From Methylobacter tundripaludum (GTDB lineage: Bacteria > Pseudomonadota > Gammaproteobacteria > Methylococcales > Methylomonadaceae): a DNA stretch of 64,000 nucleotides. The notes beneath the pieces are model-generated. The model worked only from the letters and a program-made list of their open reading frames with translations. It had not been told where the DNA came from and searched no databases. The stretch lies in contig NZ_PTIY01000002.1 of assembly GCF_002934365.1 (NCBI RefSeq), positions 362,405 through 426,404 on the forward strand, written 5' to 3'. This document shows, piece after piece, positions 8,228-17,636 of the stretch. Numbering within the stretch: the stretch's first letter is position 1; every line of letters starts with the position of its first letter. Position numbers and translations under genes: made by a program.

Positions 8228-9451
8228 CTAGCGCTTAAAATCAGCCAGCTTCGCCAATAAATAGTCTAAATCTTTGCCGGTATGCTCGGCACAGACCTGC
8301 AACCTGATTTCCTGCTCGCCTTGAGGAACAACCGGGTAATTCAGGCCGGTAACCAGAATATTATTCGCCAATAAATGCGCGGCCAAAGCCGAGGTTTTTC
8401 CGCTATCCCTGATCAGGACCGGCACGATAGGATGCTCTCCCGGCAAGGTTTCAAATCCCAGTTGTTCAAGTCCCGATCTAAGGCGGGCGCTAAATAGCCG
8501 TAACTTTTCCAGCAGTTGTAAACCTTCATCACTGGTAACAATGTCTAAAGCTGCGCCGGCTACGGCCGCTTCGGCCGGCGTAATCGGGTTTGAATAAATG
8601 TAAAACGGCGAGGTTTCCCGCAAGTAAGCTATCGCCGCCGAGCTGGAAACGACATAGCCGCCGTTAACGCCGAAAGCTTTGCCTAGCGTTGCAATCAAAA
8701 TATCCGCCTTGGCCTTGGTATATTCTTCCGTACCCCGGCCGGCACGCCCAAAAGCGCCAACGCCGTGAGAATCATCGACTAGGGTGATGATCCCTTCTTC
8801 ATACGCCCCTTCATGCCGTTTACAGCAGGCGTTTATTTCATCGAGAGGTGCGTAATCGCCGCGCATGCTGAAAACTCCGTCAGTGACCACGCAAACGCGC
8901 TTGACCCGGCCTTTGTAAGCCTCAAGGATTTTGTCCAGGGCAGTCATGTCCGCATGAGCATAAATTTCTTTGCCGGCGGGATGGGATAAGCGTATCGCGT
9001 TGATAATGCAGTTGTGATTCAGCGCATCGCTGACAACCAAAGTATCGGCGGAAATAAACTGAGGCAACACGCCCGTCATCGTCGTATAAGCGGAACTGAA
9101 CAGCATTGCCGATTCGCGGCCGTGGAATTCCGCCAGCTTTTGCTCCAGTTCAATATGCGGCCGGTAAGTGCCGCTGATAAAACGAACCGCTCCGGGGCCG
9201 GTGCCGAATTTTTCAGCGGCTGCGGCTTCCGCCTTGATAACCTGCGGATGTACGGAAAGTCCGAGATAGGAATTGGAATTCATACGCAAGAAAGCTCTGT
9301 CCCCGTATCCTTCGAGAAAATAGCGGGGGCCGAAGCCGTCAGCGGCCGCTTGCATGCCGGTAACGACTTTTTCATTACCTTTGCATAGGTCTTGTTGTTG
9401 TAATTGGGTTAATTTGTCGGTGAGCAGCGGATCTAATTTTTTCAGTGACAT
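8228..9451 (-). CDS. kbl: Glycine C-acetyltransferase (2-amino-3-ketobutyrate CoA ligase)
   Basis: A PLP enzyme of the alpha-oxoamine synthase family, 407 residues. Motifs seen include FLEGYGDRAFLRMNSNSYLG, the VVSDALNHNCIINAIRLS cofactor region, DDSHGVGAFGRAGRG, and ATLGKAFGVNGGYV with the Schiff-base lysine. It cleaves 2-amino-3-ketobutyrate with CoA to glycine and acetyl-CoA. The function is supported by its neighbour: the SDR-type threonine dehydrogenase gene lies 12 bases upstream on the same strand, so the pair forms a threonine-to-glycine operon. AONS-family enzymes such as BioF are close in sequence, and the partner gene decides for Kbl. Confidence 0.88.
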   Translation of the reverse strand: MSLKKLDPLLTDKLTQLQQQDLCKGNEKVVTGMQAAADGFGPRYFLEGYGDRAFLRMNSNSYLGLSVHPQVIKAEAAAAEKFGTGPGAVRFISGTYRPHIELEQKLAEFHGRESAMLFSSAYTTMTGVLPQFISADTLVVSDALNHNCIINAIRLSHPAGKEIYAHADMTALDKILEAYKGRVKRVCVVTDGVFSMRGDYAPLDEINACCKRHEGAYEEGIITLVDDSHGVGAFGRAGRGTEEYTKAKADILIATLGKAFGVNGGYVVSSSAAIAYLRETSPFYIYSNPITPAEAAVAGAALDIVTSDEGLQLLEKLRLFSARLRSGLEQLGFETLPGEHPIVPVLIRDSGKTSALAAHLLANNILVTGLNYPVVPQGEQEIRLQVCAEHTGKDLDYLLAKLADFKR

Positions 9452-9463
9452 AAATGCCTCCGG

Positions 9464-10408
9464 TTATTTGAGCGTAATTTTTTCCAGCATGTCCTTGACC
9501 ATCGCCGGCAAATCGAATTGAGCCTGCCAGCCCCATTCGGCTCTGGCGGCGCTGTCGTCCATGTGTCTGGGCCAGGAATCGGCAATCGCCTGGCGTAATG
9601 AATCGACCTTATAAGCGACCCTGAATTCAGGCATATGTTTTTGTATTTCCGCCGCCAACTGCTGCGGGGTAAAGCTCATCGCCGCCACATTAAACGCGTT
9701 TCTGTGCTTTAGCTGCCGGCTGTCCGCCGTCATCAGGTTAATAGCCGCATCGATCGCGTCGGGCATGTACATCATATCCAGTTGCGTATCGGCTTGGAGG
9801 AAACAATCATAATGTTGCGACTTTATTGCCGCATAAAAAATATCCACCGCATAATCGGTGGTGCCGCCGCCGGGTGGGGTTTTGCTGGAAATCAGCCCCG
9901 GATACCTTAAGCCGCGTACATCGACGCCAAAGCGATGATAATAATAATCGCACAGCAGCTCCCCTGAAACCTTGCTGATTCCGTAAATGGTCGTGGGCCG
10001 CTGAACGGTGTCCTGCGGCGTATCCATAGGCGGAGTTTCCGGGCCGAAAGCGGCTATGGAGCTGGGGAAGAACAACGCGCATTGGTGTGTTCTGGAGGCC
10101 TCCAGTATATTGATCAAACCGTTCATATTGACGTCCCACGCCAGCTGAGGCTTTTGTTCGGCAACGGCGGAAAGCAGGGAGGCGAGATGAAATATCGTAT
10201 CGATATTATATGTCTTTATAACTTGATTGAGGGCGGCCGCATCGCGGACATCCAGGCTGCAATAAGGTCCCGGTTGGGTTAATTCGTCCTGGGCCGGTCT
10301 CTTGTGTCCGGCAGCCAGCACATTCTCCGCGCCGTATCGGTCGCGCAAGGCTATCGTTAATTCGGAGCCGATCTGCCCGGTTGCGCCGGTTACCAGTATT
10401 TTTTTCAT
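9464..10408 (-). CDS. L-threonine 3-dehydrogenase, SDR (epimerase-like) type
   Basis: An extended short-chain dehydrogenase of 314 residues: the NAD motif VTGATGQIGSEL at the N-terminus, the IFHLASLLSA segment, and the catalytic Tyr-Lys in TTIYGISKVSGEL. The RGLRYPGLISSKTPPGGGTT stretch is typical of SDR-type threonine dehydrogenases, which are unrelated to the zinc-dependent E. coli Tdh. It oxidises threonine to 2-amino-3-ketobutyrate for the Kbl encoded next. The frame is open 17 codons further upstream, but the ATG at 10408 is preceded by GAAGGG and places the Rossmann motif at the N-terminus as expected. Confidence 0.87.
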   Translation of the reverse strand: MKKILVTGATGQIGSELTIALRDRYGAENVLAAGHKRPAQDELTQPGPYCSLDVRDAAALNQVIKTYNIDTIFHLASLLSAVAEQKPQLAWDVNMNGLINILEASRTHQCALFFPSSIAAFGPETPPMDTPQDTVQRPTTIYGISKVSGELLCDYYYHRFGVDVRGLRYPGLISSKTPPGGGTTDYAVDIFYAAIKSQHYDCFLQADTQLDMMYMPDAIDAAINLMTADSRQLKHRNAFNVAAMSFTPQQLAAEIQKHMPEFRVAYKVDSLRQAIADSWPRHMDDSAARAEWGWQAQFDLPAMVKDMLEKITLK

Positions 10409-10719
10409 CAACACCCTTCGTTGTTTTTTAAGGTTGGACATGGGTATAGGATACGCCACCCAGCGCCGACAGCATTCAACAATCCGCGCATTGTGTATTT
10501 TTGCGGCATTGAACGCTTACGACGATTTTTGGCGGATCGATTCATCAAGCAACTCGTATGAAGTGACGCGATACGGGGGTGTCAGAGTTTTTAAATCCAC
10601 TGTGTTAAGCCTGCGTTAAGTTACCGATATGCAAGATATATTCAAATAGCTCAGATTAAACAGAGGGTTATTTGATATGTGGGGTTTTATGGTCATCATC
10701 TTCAGTAAGGAAAAATAAT

Positions 10720-10998
10720 ATGAAAACAGTAATGAAGCTATCAATGATTGCGCTGGCTTGCAGCCTGATTACGGCTTGCGCAACAAATTCGGATATCGAA
10801 GATTTACAGTCGCAAGTTAACGGCTTGGACGGTTCTGTTAAACAAGCATCAGCTGATGCATCCAGTGCGCAAACGACGGCCGCCGATGCGGCGGCAAGGG
10901 CAGGGGCCGCAGAAACCGCAGCCAAGCGGGCAGCTCAATTATCTCAAGACGCCAATAACAAATTGGATAAAAAATTCAAAAAATCAATGAGAAAATAA
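10720..10998 (+). CDS. Lpp/OprI-like outer-membrane lipoprotein
   Basis: A 92-residue lipoprotein. The signal peptide ends in ITAC, giving lipidation at Cys20. The mature part is an uninterrupted alpha-helical heptad pattern rich in Ala (DIEDLQSQVNGLDGSV, then many Ala-Ala steps), ending in basic residues KKFKKSMRK. This fits the alanine-zipper major lipoproteins of the OprI type, which trimerise and may attach to peptidoglycan through the C-terminal lysine. Here the last two residues are Arg-Lys. AAGGA at 10707-10711 fixes the start at 10720. A hairpin follows the stop. Confidence 0.85.
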   Translation: MKTVMKLSMIALACSLITACATNSDIEDLQSQVNGLDGSVKQASADASSAQTTAADAAARAGAAETAAKRAAQLSQDANNKLDKKFKKSMRK

Positions 10999-11022
10999 AT
11001 CATTGCTGCTTTTGAGCGGAAA

Positions 11023-11060
11023 AAGTCCCGTGGCTATGCTGTGCGTATACTATGGGACTT
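11023..11060 (+). terminator. Probable terminator after the lipoprotein gene
   Basis: AAGTCCC at 11023-11029 pairs with GGGACTT at 11054-11060, followed by ATTT. The loop is long (24 bases) and could form further pairs. It lies 25 bases after the lipoprotein stop. The weak T run makes this a moderate call. Confidence 0.45.
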
Positions 11061-11228
11061 ATTTGACGGCTACGTGTCGATTTGAGACGGCGGCGGCCGG
11101 CTGAAACTGCCATACAGGGTGACAATAAATGTCGAGCTGCGCTATGCTAGTCCGCCTGTGCGCTTTTATATCCGAATTCCGAATGCCCTAGCGTCTCCCC
11201 TCCACACATTAATGCCGGCATCAAGATC

Positions 11229-11801
11229 ATGAAACGAATTTTATCCCTGTTCATTTTTTGCCTCGGGACTGTCCCTTATCCGGTAGTAGCCGATATTGAC
11301 GCTCAGCCGGGGATAGCGGCCGCTGAACTTGAACGCGAAATTCATCAACAGATAAACCGTGAGCGGCAAAAGCACGGCCTGCCCCAATTGAATAACGATG
11401 AGTTGCTCGCGGCCATCGCCCGTCAGCATAGCCGCGACATGGCGCGTTATCATTTTTTTAACCACACGAATTTGCAGGGGGAAGGTCCCGTCGAGCGGGC
11501 TAAAAGGTTGGGATGGGACAGGAAAAAGCAAGCCGACGCCAATACCTGGGTAATCGGTCCGGGCGAAAACATATTTATGAATCATCTTTACGATAAGGTC
11601 ATTACGACCAAGCAAAACGGTGTTGCGGTAAAAAAGGAATACGTCTGGAAAACCCCGGAAGAAATCGCACAATCGACCGTACAGGGATGGATGGACAGCC
11701 CGCCGCACCGGAAAAACATTCTGTCGCCGAAATACGATCAACAAGGTATCGGAGTCACTATTTCAGGACACGAAGTTTATGTGACGGAGGACATGTTTTA
11801 A
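11229..11801 (+). CDS. Secreted CAP/SCP-domain protein
   Basis: A 190-residue protein with a signal peptide (MKRILSLFIFCLG..., cleavage near VVADI) and a CAP domain: INRERQKHGLPQL, HSRDMARYHFFNHTN with the His of the CAP cavity, GPGENIFMN, and GWMDSPPHRKNIL with the second His, ending YVTEDMF. Bacterial CAP proteins of this YkwD-like type are secreted and mostly uncharacterised. There is an insert of about 20 residues between GENIFMN and the W..SPPHR motif. The next gene follows in the same direction about 140 bases on. Confidence 0.85.
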   Translation: MKRILSLFIFCLGTVPYPVVADIDAQPGIAAAELEREIHQQINRERQKHGLPQLNNDELLAAIARQHSRDMARYHFFNHTNLQGEGPVERAKRLGWDRKKQADANTWVIGPGENIFMNHLYDKVITTKQNGVAVKKEYVWKTPEEIAQSTVQGWMDSPPHRKNILSPKYDQQGIGVTISGHEVYVTEDMF

Positions 11802-11943
11802 CTTCATGGTATTTGGATACCGGTGTAGGCGGATTCGAAATATGAAACAATCGGCGGCCAGCAAGCCGAGTTGCTGTCACGGAAAAGCAGTTTACAAAAT
11901 AGCCGCGTTAACTATGTTTTCAGAATCGATCGAGCCTGTCTTT

Positions 11944-13665
11944 ATGAAGCGACTCTATCAAGCGATTATTTTAGCGGGCTGCATTATCAGTCAGCCAAGT
12001 TTTGCCTCTTCCTGTACGCAAGGCGATCTTACCCATATCTGGATTTCTCCGCGCGTAGTAAAGGCGGGGGCGCCGATTAATGTCATGGCTGTGTCCGGCT
12101 CTGAAACTGTTACCGAATTGGTATTAACCCATCCCAAGGGTGAAAAGCAGGTGTTAAATGCAACGGCTAATGATGGGATGCCCTGGCATTTATCGGCGCA
12201 GATTGACAAACTTGACGAAGGCCGTTATCAATTAGAGGCCAAAGATAAAGACACAACGCTGGCGTGCCATGAAGTTTTTAACGGCGATAACGGCACTGGA
12301 GAACACGCAGTCTGGAATGACAGTTATGAAGCCTTTTATTCGGCCTGGATAGAACGGCTTTTCGATGCGCCGGTTGATCAAAGCCTGAGTTTTCGATCCC
12401 TGGAGCCTGTTTTGCGGGATTCAGAGCGTAATTTTCTGCACAATTATTTAGGTTTGAACGAAGACAAAGCGCTGCCTGCAACGCCTGATTGCGCCGATTT
12501 CCCGTATTTTCTCCGCAGCTATTTTGCCTGGAAAAACGGCCTGCCGTTCAGCTATCGCGCTTGCAGCCGCGGCACAGCCAAAAAGCCGCCTGCATGCAAT
12601 TTGGCTACGATTGAAACCGGTTTTGTTCAATACGCCGCACCGCCTGCCACATTTAAAACCTTAAGCCATACCCTAATGGACGTTGTGCATTCAGGAAATG
12701 GCCGCACCGCGCTTACGAGCGAAGCGACTGATTTTTATCCTGTGGCGTTACGGCGCGAGACGTTGCGGCCGGGCACCATTTATGCGGACCCATACGGCCA
12801 TGTGCTAGTGCTGGTGAAATGGGTGCCGCAAACAGCCGACAGTCCGGGGATTTTATTTGCGGCCGACGCCCAGCCTGATAATTCCATCGGCCGGAAACGG
12901 TTTTGGGAAGGCACCTTTTTATTCGGTAATTCGGGCAGTGCGGGGGCGGGTTTTAAAGCTTTCCGTCCGCTTGCCAACAACCGCACGCTGTTGAGTAATG
13001 ACGAGTTGCCGGACTATTCGATTGAACAGGCAGTGTTGGAGCCTGACGATTTTTACGCACAACTTTACAAGCTGATTAATCCTGACGGCTTGAATGCGAA
13101 ACAGGCTTACGAGGCGACGTTAACCGCGTTGGTGGAACAACTGGAAACGCGGCGGCAATCGGTTGAAAACGGTGAGGATTATTTTCGTAAAAAAGCCAAT
13201 ACAATCGAGATGCCGAAAGGTGCGGCGATTTTTGAAACGATCGGTCCGTGGGAGGATTACGCCACGCCTTCGCGTGATATGCGCTTGTTAATTGCTATCA
13301 ATGTCTTGCTTGGTTTCCCTGAAAAAGTCGTCCGTTATCCTGAGCTGTTTAACTTGACCGCTCAATCCGCAGCACAAGTTAAAACCCGGATAGAGCAACT
13401 GCATGAAAAACTGACTGCGGAGAAAAAGGTTCAGTATGCACGCAGTAATGGCGAACCTTGGGAGCTTTCGGTAGCGGAGATATTGGCGCGCAAAGCAGCA
13501 TTCGAGATGGCTTATAACCCGAATGATTGCGTCGAAATCCGTTGGGGGGCCAAAGCGGGCACAGAAGAATATACAAGTTGTAAACGGCACGCGCCGGAAC
13601 AGCAGGTTAGACAAATGGCGGCGGTACGCGACTGGTTTCGCTATACCAAACGCCCCCCGCGCTGA
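11944..13665 (+). CDS. Large secreted protein of unknown function
   Basis: From the ATG at 11944 the product has 573 residues and begins with a signal peptide (MKRLYQAIILAGCIISQPSFA). The frame is open 46 codons further upstream, but that extension has no signal-like or conserved character. An N-terminal beta-rich segment (SPRVVKAGAPINVMAV to about residue 110) looks like an Ig-like domain. Further in are DCADFPYFLRSYFAWKNGLPF and, later, DPYGHVLVLVKW. A Cys followed by a His in such contexts recalls NlpC/P60 or transglutaminase folds, so a papain-like hydrolase is possible; this is inference only. I do not recognise the family. Confidence 0.6.
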   Translation: MKRLYQAIILAGCIISQPSFASSCTQGDLTHIWISPRVVKAGAPINVMAVSGSETVTELVLTHPKGEKQVLNATANDGMPWHLSAQIDKLDEGRYQLEAKDKDTTLACHEVFNGDNGTGEHAVWNDSYEAFYSAWIERLFDAPVDQSLSFRSLEPVLRDSERNFLHNYLGLNEDKALPATPDCADFPYFLRSYFAWKNGLPFSYRACSRGTAKKPPACNLATIETGFVQYAAPPATFKTLSHTLMDVVHSGNGRTALTSEATDFYPVALRRETLRPGTIYADPYGHVLVLVKWVPQTADSPGILFAADAQPDNSIGRKRFWEGTFLFGNSGSAGAGFKAFRPLANNRTLLSNDELPDYSIEQAVLEPDDFYAQLYKLINPDGLNAKQAYEATLTALVEQLETRRQSVENGEDYFRKKANTIEMPKGAAIFETIGPWEDYATPSRDMRLLIAINVLLGFPEKVVRYPELFNLTAQSAAQVKTRIEQLHEKLTAEKKVQYARSNGEPWELSVAEILARKAAFEMAYNPNDCVEIRWGAKAGTEEYTSCKRHAPEQQVRQMAAVRDWFRYTKRPPR

Positions 13666-13682
13666 GTTATTAGTTACAGCCG

Positions 13683-13714
13683 GTAGGATGGGTAGAGCGA
13701 AGCGAAACCCATCA
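13683..13714. repeat. Short palindromic interspersed repeat
   Basis: GATGGGT at 13687-13693 pairs with ACCCATC at 13707-13713 around the loop AGAGCGAAGCGAA. The form (GGATGGGT...GCGAAACCCATC) is one met repeatedly in proteobacterial intergenic regions. It sits between the convergent unknown secreted-protein gene and rnhA. Confidence 0.6.
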
Positions 13715-13735
13715 AATACCCTTGGGCAAAACCGA

Positions 13736-14173
13736 TCAACGCAACGAATCAATGCCAAGATTCGCCAACTCATCCGCCCTGTCATTATCTTTGTCGCCCG
13801 AATGGCCTTTTACCCATGCCCATTCGATGTTATGCCGTTGAATGGCGGCGTCCAGTCTGCGCCAGAGGTCTTCATTCTTCACCGGGCTTCTGGTGGCCGT
13901 TTTCCAGCCGCGTTTTTTCCAGTTGCTCATCCATTCGGTAATGCCTTGCAGCACATATTTCGAGTCGGTATTCATCTGCACGGAACAGGGTTTGGTCAGG
14001 GTTTCCAGCGCCTGGATTGCAGCCATCAGCTCCATGCGGTTGTTGGTGGTGGCGGGGTCGCCGCCGTAAAGTTCCTTAACGTTTCCTTTGTAGCTGAGGA
14101 TAACGCCCCAGCCGCCCGGTCCGGGGTTGCCTTTACAGGCGCCATCGGTATAAATAATGACGGGATCAGTCAT
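13736..14173 (-). CDS. rnhA: Ribonuclease HI
   Basis: A 145-residue RNase H with every catalytic residue at the E. coli position: Asp10 ([16 protein letters not shown]), Glu48 ([10 protein letters not shown]), Asp70 (MNTDSKYV), His124 and Asp134 ([15 protein letters not shown]). It removes RNA from RNA-DNA hybrids. It overlaps the upstream methyltransferase gene by eight bases, so the two are co-translated. The mltD, methyltransferase, rnhA order resembles the E. coli dniR/mltD-yafS-rnhA area. Confidence 0.97.
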   Translation of the reverse strand: MTDPVIIYTDGACKGNPGPGGWGVILSYKGNVKELYGGDPATTNNRMELMAAIQALETLTKPCSVQMNTDSKYVLQGITEWMSNWKKRGWKTATRSPVKNEDLWRRLDAAIQRHNIEWAWVKGHSGDKDNDRADELANLGIDSLR

Positions 14174-14885
14174 GTCTGTTTTTCTGTGTTGTTGGTGTAT
14201 TAAGCGGGTTTGCCAGAATTAAGCGGGGATTTAGCGCGGTTACGGGCGTCAATGGAATCAGGTTGTAGCGGCGCTTGATGGCCCTAATCGCATAGGCGGT
14301 CGATGTGAGCGAGTATCCACGGGTTATAAATTTACCGTGAGTCGATTTTACCGTATCCAAGCTAAACTCCGACGATACGGTGACTTCAAAATTTAACAAT
14401 TTTAGCCAGTCCAAAACCCTGGGTCGGGAAATAAAGTGTCCTCCCCAGGAATCGGCCATTTTTTTATCCCACAAATACTGGTATCGAACCCATAGACTCC
14501 AGGGATTAAAATTCAGCATGACCAATATGCCTTCCGGCTTTAAAACACGCTCCACTTCACGCATGGTTTGAAACCGGGAAGCGTCAAACTCCAATAAATG
14601 CGGGATGATGATCATATCGACAGAATTGCTCTGCAAGGGCAGGCTGTGCGATTTGGCCTGGATTTTTCTTGCTTTATCGCAGCCCAGGCTTTTGGCGTCC
14701 AGTATCGTAAAATTTTTGTACAAAGAGCAGTCGATAAATTCGCTTTCCCAACCTAAACCGCCAATCTGCAAGATGGTCTGCTTGCAACTGACGGTAATGG
14801 ACCGTTGAATATAGTCGGCTTCAAGCTGCTGTAACAGCTTGCCTCGAGGGGTTTGATACCAGGCAAATAAGAAATTACGTTTCAT
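14166..14885 (-). CDS. Class I SAM-dependent methyltransferase (YafS-like)
   Basis: A 239-residue protein with a Methyltransf_11-type core: an atypical motif [39 protein letters not shown], then [25 protein letters not shown]. Its position directly upstream of rnhA and divergent from mltD matches the yafS gene of enterobacteria. The motif I glycines are reduced in number (GGLG), as in that family. The substrate is unknown. It overlaps rnhA by eight bases. Confidence 0.75.
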   Translation of the reverse strand: MKRNFLFAWYQTPRGKLLQQLEADYIQRSITVSCKQTILQIGGLGWESEFIDCSLYKNFTILDAKSLGCDKARKIQAKSHSLPLQSNSVDMIIIPHLLEFDASRFQTMREVERVLKPEGILVMLNFNPWSLWVRYQYLWDKKMADSWGGHFISRPRVLDWLKLLNFEVTVSSEFSLDTVKSTHGKFITRGYSLTSTAYAIRAIKRRYNLIPLTPVTALNPRLILANPLNTPTTQKNRHD

Positions 14886-14934
14886 GGGCGCATTTTATAC
14901 TATCTGACTTTGATGATTTTCAATAAAAACAAGC

Positions 14935-14940
14935 TATAAT
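14935..14940 (+). promoter_or_regulatory. Probable -10 element of mltD
   Basis: A perfect TATAAT lies 42 bases before the mltD ATG, with a TTGATG 19 bases upstream of it that could serve as a weak -35. It is in the divergent gap between the methyltransferase and mltD. Confidence 0.5.
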
Positions 14941-14981
14941 GATAGCATTCTAATAATAAACTTTATTCTTAAAAGGCTTAG

Positions 14982-16589
14982 ATGATGAGCGTTAACTTTA
15001 ACAGGTCGGGTAAATTTTTATCACTATTGACCTTTTTAATCGTAACAGGCTGCTCTACAACGTCAAAAGACTCTTTTAACGATAGGCCGCCAGATACCTC
15101 GGAAACCGATAACAGCTATGTGAGGCATTCCCTCCATCCGTTCGGCAAACAAAAATACACGGTACCGGCCAAGTATAAGAACACGGTTTGGGAACGGTTA
15201 ATATCATTATATTCTCTGCCCCAGATTGAAAATGAACGGATCGACCGCGAGTTAAACTGGTATTTGCGGCATCCTGCGTATCTTGCCAGAGTTCAGCAAC
15301 GGGCGGAACCTTATTTGCATCTGATACTCGATGAGATAGAAGCCAAAAATATCCCCGGCGAGCTGGCTTTGCTGCCTATCGTTGAGAGCGCCTTCCTGCC
15401 GGAAGCCTATTCAAAAAGCGACGCGTCGGGACTTTGGCAATTCATACCGGCTACCGGCCGTCTGTACGGTCTCCAGCAAAACGCTTGGTATGACGGTCGC
15501 CGCGACGTTTACGCCTCAACTAGAGCGGCGACGGCTTTTCTCAAACATTTGGGCGAGACTTTCGATGGCGACTGGCATCTTGCTCTGGCATCCTATAATT
15601 ACGGCAAAGGTAATGTAAGAAAGGCTATCGAAAAAAATGAAGATCTCAAGCGGGCGACCGATTACTGGTCATTGGACCTGCCGAAGGAAACGGCGGACTA
15701 TGTGCCGCGGTTGCTGGCCATAGCGCGAATATTTGCGAATGCCGACAAATACAACGTTAATTTGCAACACATCCCCAACAAGCCTTACTGCGAGCTTGTC
15801 GATGTCAAATCCCAATTGGATTTAAACAAAGCCGCGGAGCTGGCTAATACGCCGCTGAACGAGTTTTTAAAATTAAATCCCGGTTTTAACCACTCGAGCA
15901 CCGCACCGCAAGGGCCGCATCATTTGTTGATCCCGGTCGCCAAGGCGCAAACATTCAAGCAAAACCTGGCTCAGTTGCCTTATGACCAACGGGTCGATCA
16001 AAATCGTTACCATGCCGAGGCGGCGGCGCAAATCCGCCATGATCAAGTTCAGGCTATCCCAAGCTTGCATAAGGTTAAGGCGGGGGAAAGCTTGGTATCG
16101 ATCGCCGACAGGAACAATACGACCCCCCAATCGATTCGTCAGGCCAACCATTTAGCGGGCAATTCCATCCATTCCGGCATGCTTTTAAAAATGCCGACGC
16201 CGCAAAATTCGGCGCAGCACGTCGCCACAACGGCTAAAAACAATTCCGTCGGCGCACAGGTCTATGTCGTAAAAAAAGGCGATACGTTCTGGAATGTTGC
16301 GCAGAAATTTTCGGTTAGCGTTAACGACATTCAAAGCTGGAACAAAATTTCTCCAAAATCGTCACTGGTTTTAGGCCAGAAGATCATTATCAAGGCTGCG
16401 CATCAACAGGCTCAAGCCTCATCGGCGGGAATCCGCACGATTAATTACACGGTTAAGCCGGGCGAAACCTTGGCGCAAATTTCGCGTAAATTCAACGTCT
16501 CAATTACGGATTTGCGCAAATGGAATCCGGCTGGAATAAACAATTCCCTGACTCCTGGAAAAGTATTAAAAGTGATTATTGATGCTTGA
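14982..16589 (+). CDS. mltD: Membrane-bound lytic murein transglycosylase D
   Basis: A 535-residue lipoprotein. The signal peptide ends VTGC near residue 24. The SLT domain spans about residues 100-240: LPIVESAFLPEAYSKSDASG with catalytic Glu135, then LWQFIPATGRLYG and LASYNYGKGNVRKAI. Three LysM peptidoglycan-binding repeats follow: HKVKAGESLVSIADRNNTTP, YVVKKGDTFWNVAQKFSVSV and YTVKPGETLAQISRKFNVSI. E. coli MltD has fewer LysM copies. It cleaves glycan strands with formation of 1,6-anhydroMurNAc. Tandem ATGs at 14982 and 14985 leave the first residue uncertain. Confidence 0.93.
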   Translation: MMSVNFNRSGKFLSLLTFLIVTGCSTTSKDSFNDRPPDTSETDNSYVRHSLHPFGKQKYTVPAKYKNTVWERLISLYSLPQIENERIDRELNWYLRHPAYLARVQQRAEPYLHLILDEIEAKNIPGELALLPIVESAFLPEAYSKSDASGLWQFIPATGRLYGLQQNAWYDGRRDVYASTRAATAFLKHLGETFDGDWHLALASYNYGKGNVRKAIEKNEDLKRATDYWSLDLPKETADYVPRLLAIARIFANADKYNVNLQHIPNKPYCELVDVKSQLDLNKAAELANTPLNEFLKLNPGFNHSSTAPQGPHHLLIPVAKAQTFKQNLAQLPYDQRVDQNRYHAEAAAQIRHDQVQAIPSLHKVKAGESLVSIADRNNTTPQSIRQANHLAGNSIHSGMLLKMPTPQNSAQHVATTAKNNSVGAQVYVVKKGDTFWNVAQKFSVSVNDIQSWNKISPKSSLVLGQKIIIKAAHQQAQASSAGIRTINYTVKPGETLAQISRKFNVSITDLRKWNPAGINNSLTPGKVLKVIIDA

Positions 16590-16658
16590 TTTGGCTTGAA
16601 AGCATGATGCTTAAATGTCGGCAACCAAAATAGGGCGGGGTTTTACTCGGGTTTTTAC

Positions 16659-16682
16659 GCCTTCTCTCTGAAGGGAGAAGGC
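16659..16682. terminator. Bidirectional hairpin between mltD and the DUF2780 gene
   Basis: GCCTTCTC at 16659-16666 pairs perfectly with GAGAAGGC at 16675-16682. On the minus strand it is followed by AAAAACC rather than a T run; on the plus strand GTTTTT precedes it. It lies between two convergent genes and probably ends both transcripts. Confidence 0.5.
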
Positions 16683-16694
16683 TGGGTCTATGTC

Positions 16695-17282
16695 TTAACG
16701 CCCGATTAATGCGGCGTTTAAAGTATCCACTAAAGCGCTATTGCCACGGGCTTTGACATATTCAATAACCACCGGGATAAATTGTTGCACCATCGCAGGC
16801 GACATGCCCTGCTGCTGAAAAGCGGAAACCAGTGAAATCAAACTCCCCGCCGTTCCGCCCGAAGCTCCCGCTAGAGAAGATAAACGCCCCGCCAAACCAC
16901 CTTGCTGCGCTAGAGCGGGTACGGCCGCCCCTAACATGCCTTGCATGCCCGGAACCGATTGTTCCAACTGGGCGAATGAATCTGCCTGCATCTTGCTTTT
17001 AGCGATCTGAAACAAAGCGCCAGCGCCCCCTTGAGCCTGGGCCGCCGTCACGCCTGTCCGCTGCATCAATAATTCGGTCAAACTGCCGGCTTGCACAGCC
17101 TGAGCCGCATTCACGGCCTGTTGGCTCTGCTGCAATGCTTGGCCGGTATTATTGGCATGACCATTGATGTCATTATTGACGGCATTGAGCACATCTTTCC
17201 AGCCTGCGGCGCCGGCATCGTTGACCGACGCCATAGAAAAAACCAGTGATGCGGATAACGATAGCATTATTTTTTGCTGCAT
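16695..17282 (-). CDS. DUF2780-type exported protein
   Basis: A 195-residue protein with a signal peptide (MQQKIMLSLSASLVFSMASV, cleavage near AGAAG). The mature part has QRTGVTAAQAQGGAGALFQIAK followed by FAQLEQSVPGMQGMLG, the pattern of the DUF2780 (VcgC/VcgE) family, in which a short helical repeat region precedes a Gly/Ala-rich tail. The C-terminus MVQQFIPVVIEYVKARG is also typical. The function is unknown. AGAGGAAAA precedes the ATG. Confidence 0.75.
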   Translation of the reverse strand: MQQKIMLSLSASLVFSMASVNDAGAAGWKDVLNAVNNDINGHANNTGQALQQSQQAVNAAQAVQAGSLTELLMQRTGVTAAQAQGGAGALFQIAKSKMQADSFAQLEQSVPGMQGMLGAAVPALAQQGGLAGRLSSLAGASGGTAGSLISLVSAFQQQGMSPAMVQQFIPVVIEYVKARGNSALVDTLNAALIGR

Positions 17283-17636
17283 GTTTTTTCCTCTGCTTGA
17301 GTTTAAGCACTGTTTGAAAAGCCGATAATATCGAATAAAACATAGACTGTAATTAAGAAATCTACACTGAAAATATTGCGGCGGCTTCAGTCGCCATGCC
17401 GCAAGCCTTACGGGGTGGGTATCCTGCGCTAAAAATCCAAATTTGCCGTCGAATAAAAGCTCAATTACACTAGCCGACAGGGAGAATAAGAATTAGACAA
17501 ATGGGCGTGGGCCGGTAAATTCGGCACAAAGAACACGCGGCTACTGCTGGATTTTGCATCTCAATTCAGTCTACCTGTTCGCGTATCTGACATTTTTCAT
17601 AAGGTGTGCATTAGCACTATCCATAAGGAGAATAAC
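17283..17636. other. Divergent intergenic region without a gene
   Basis: About 350 bases between the DUF2780 gene and the small membrane protein gene, which diverge here. It should hold both promoters. I see no repeat, no operator-like palindrome and no sigma-54 element in it. Confidence 0.4.

Noticed and set aside
17604..17636. Upstream start of the small membrane protein gene
   Set aside because: AAGGAG lies before the ATG at 17637, while 17604 has no ribosome site.
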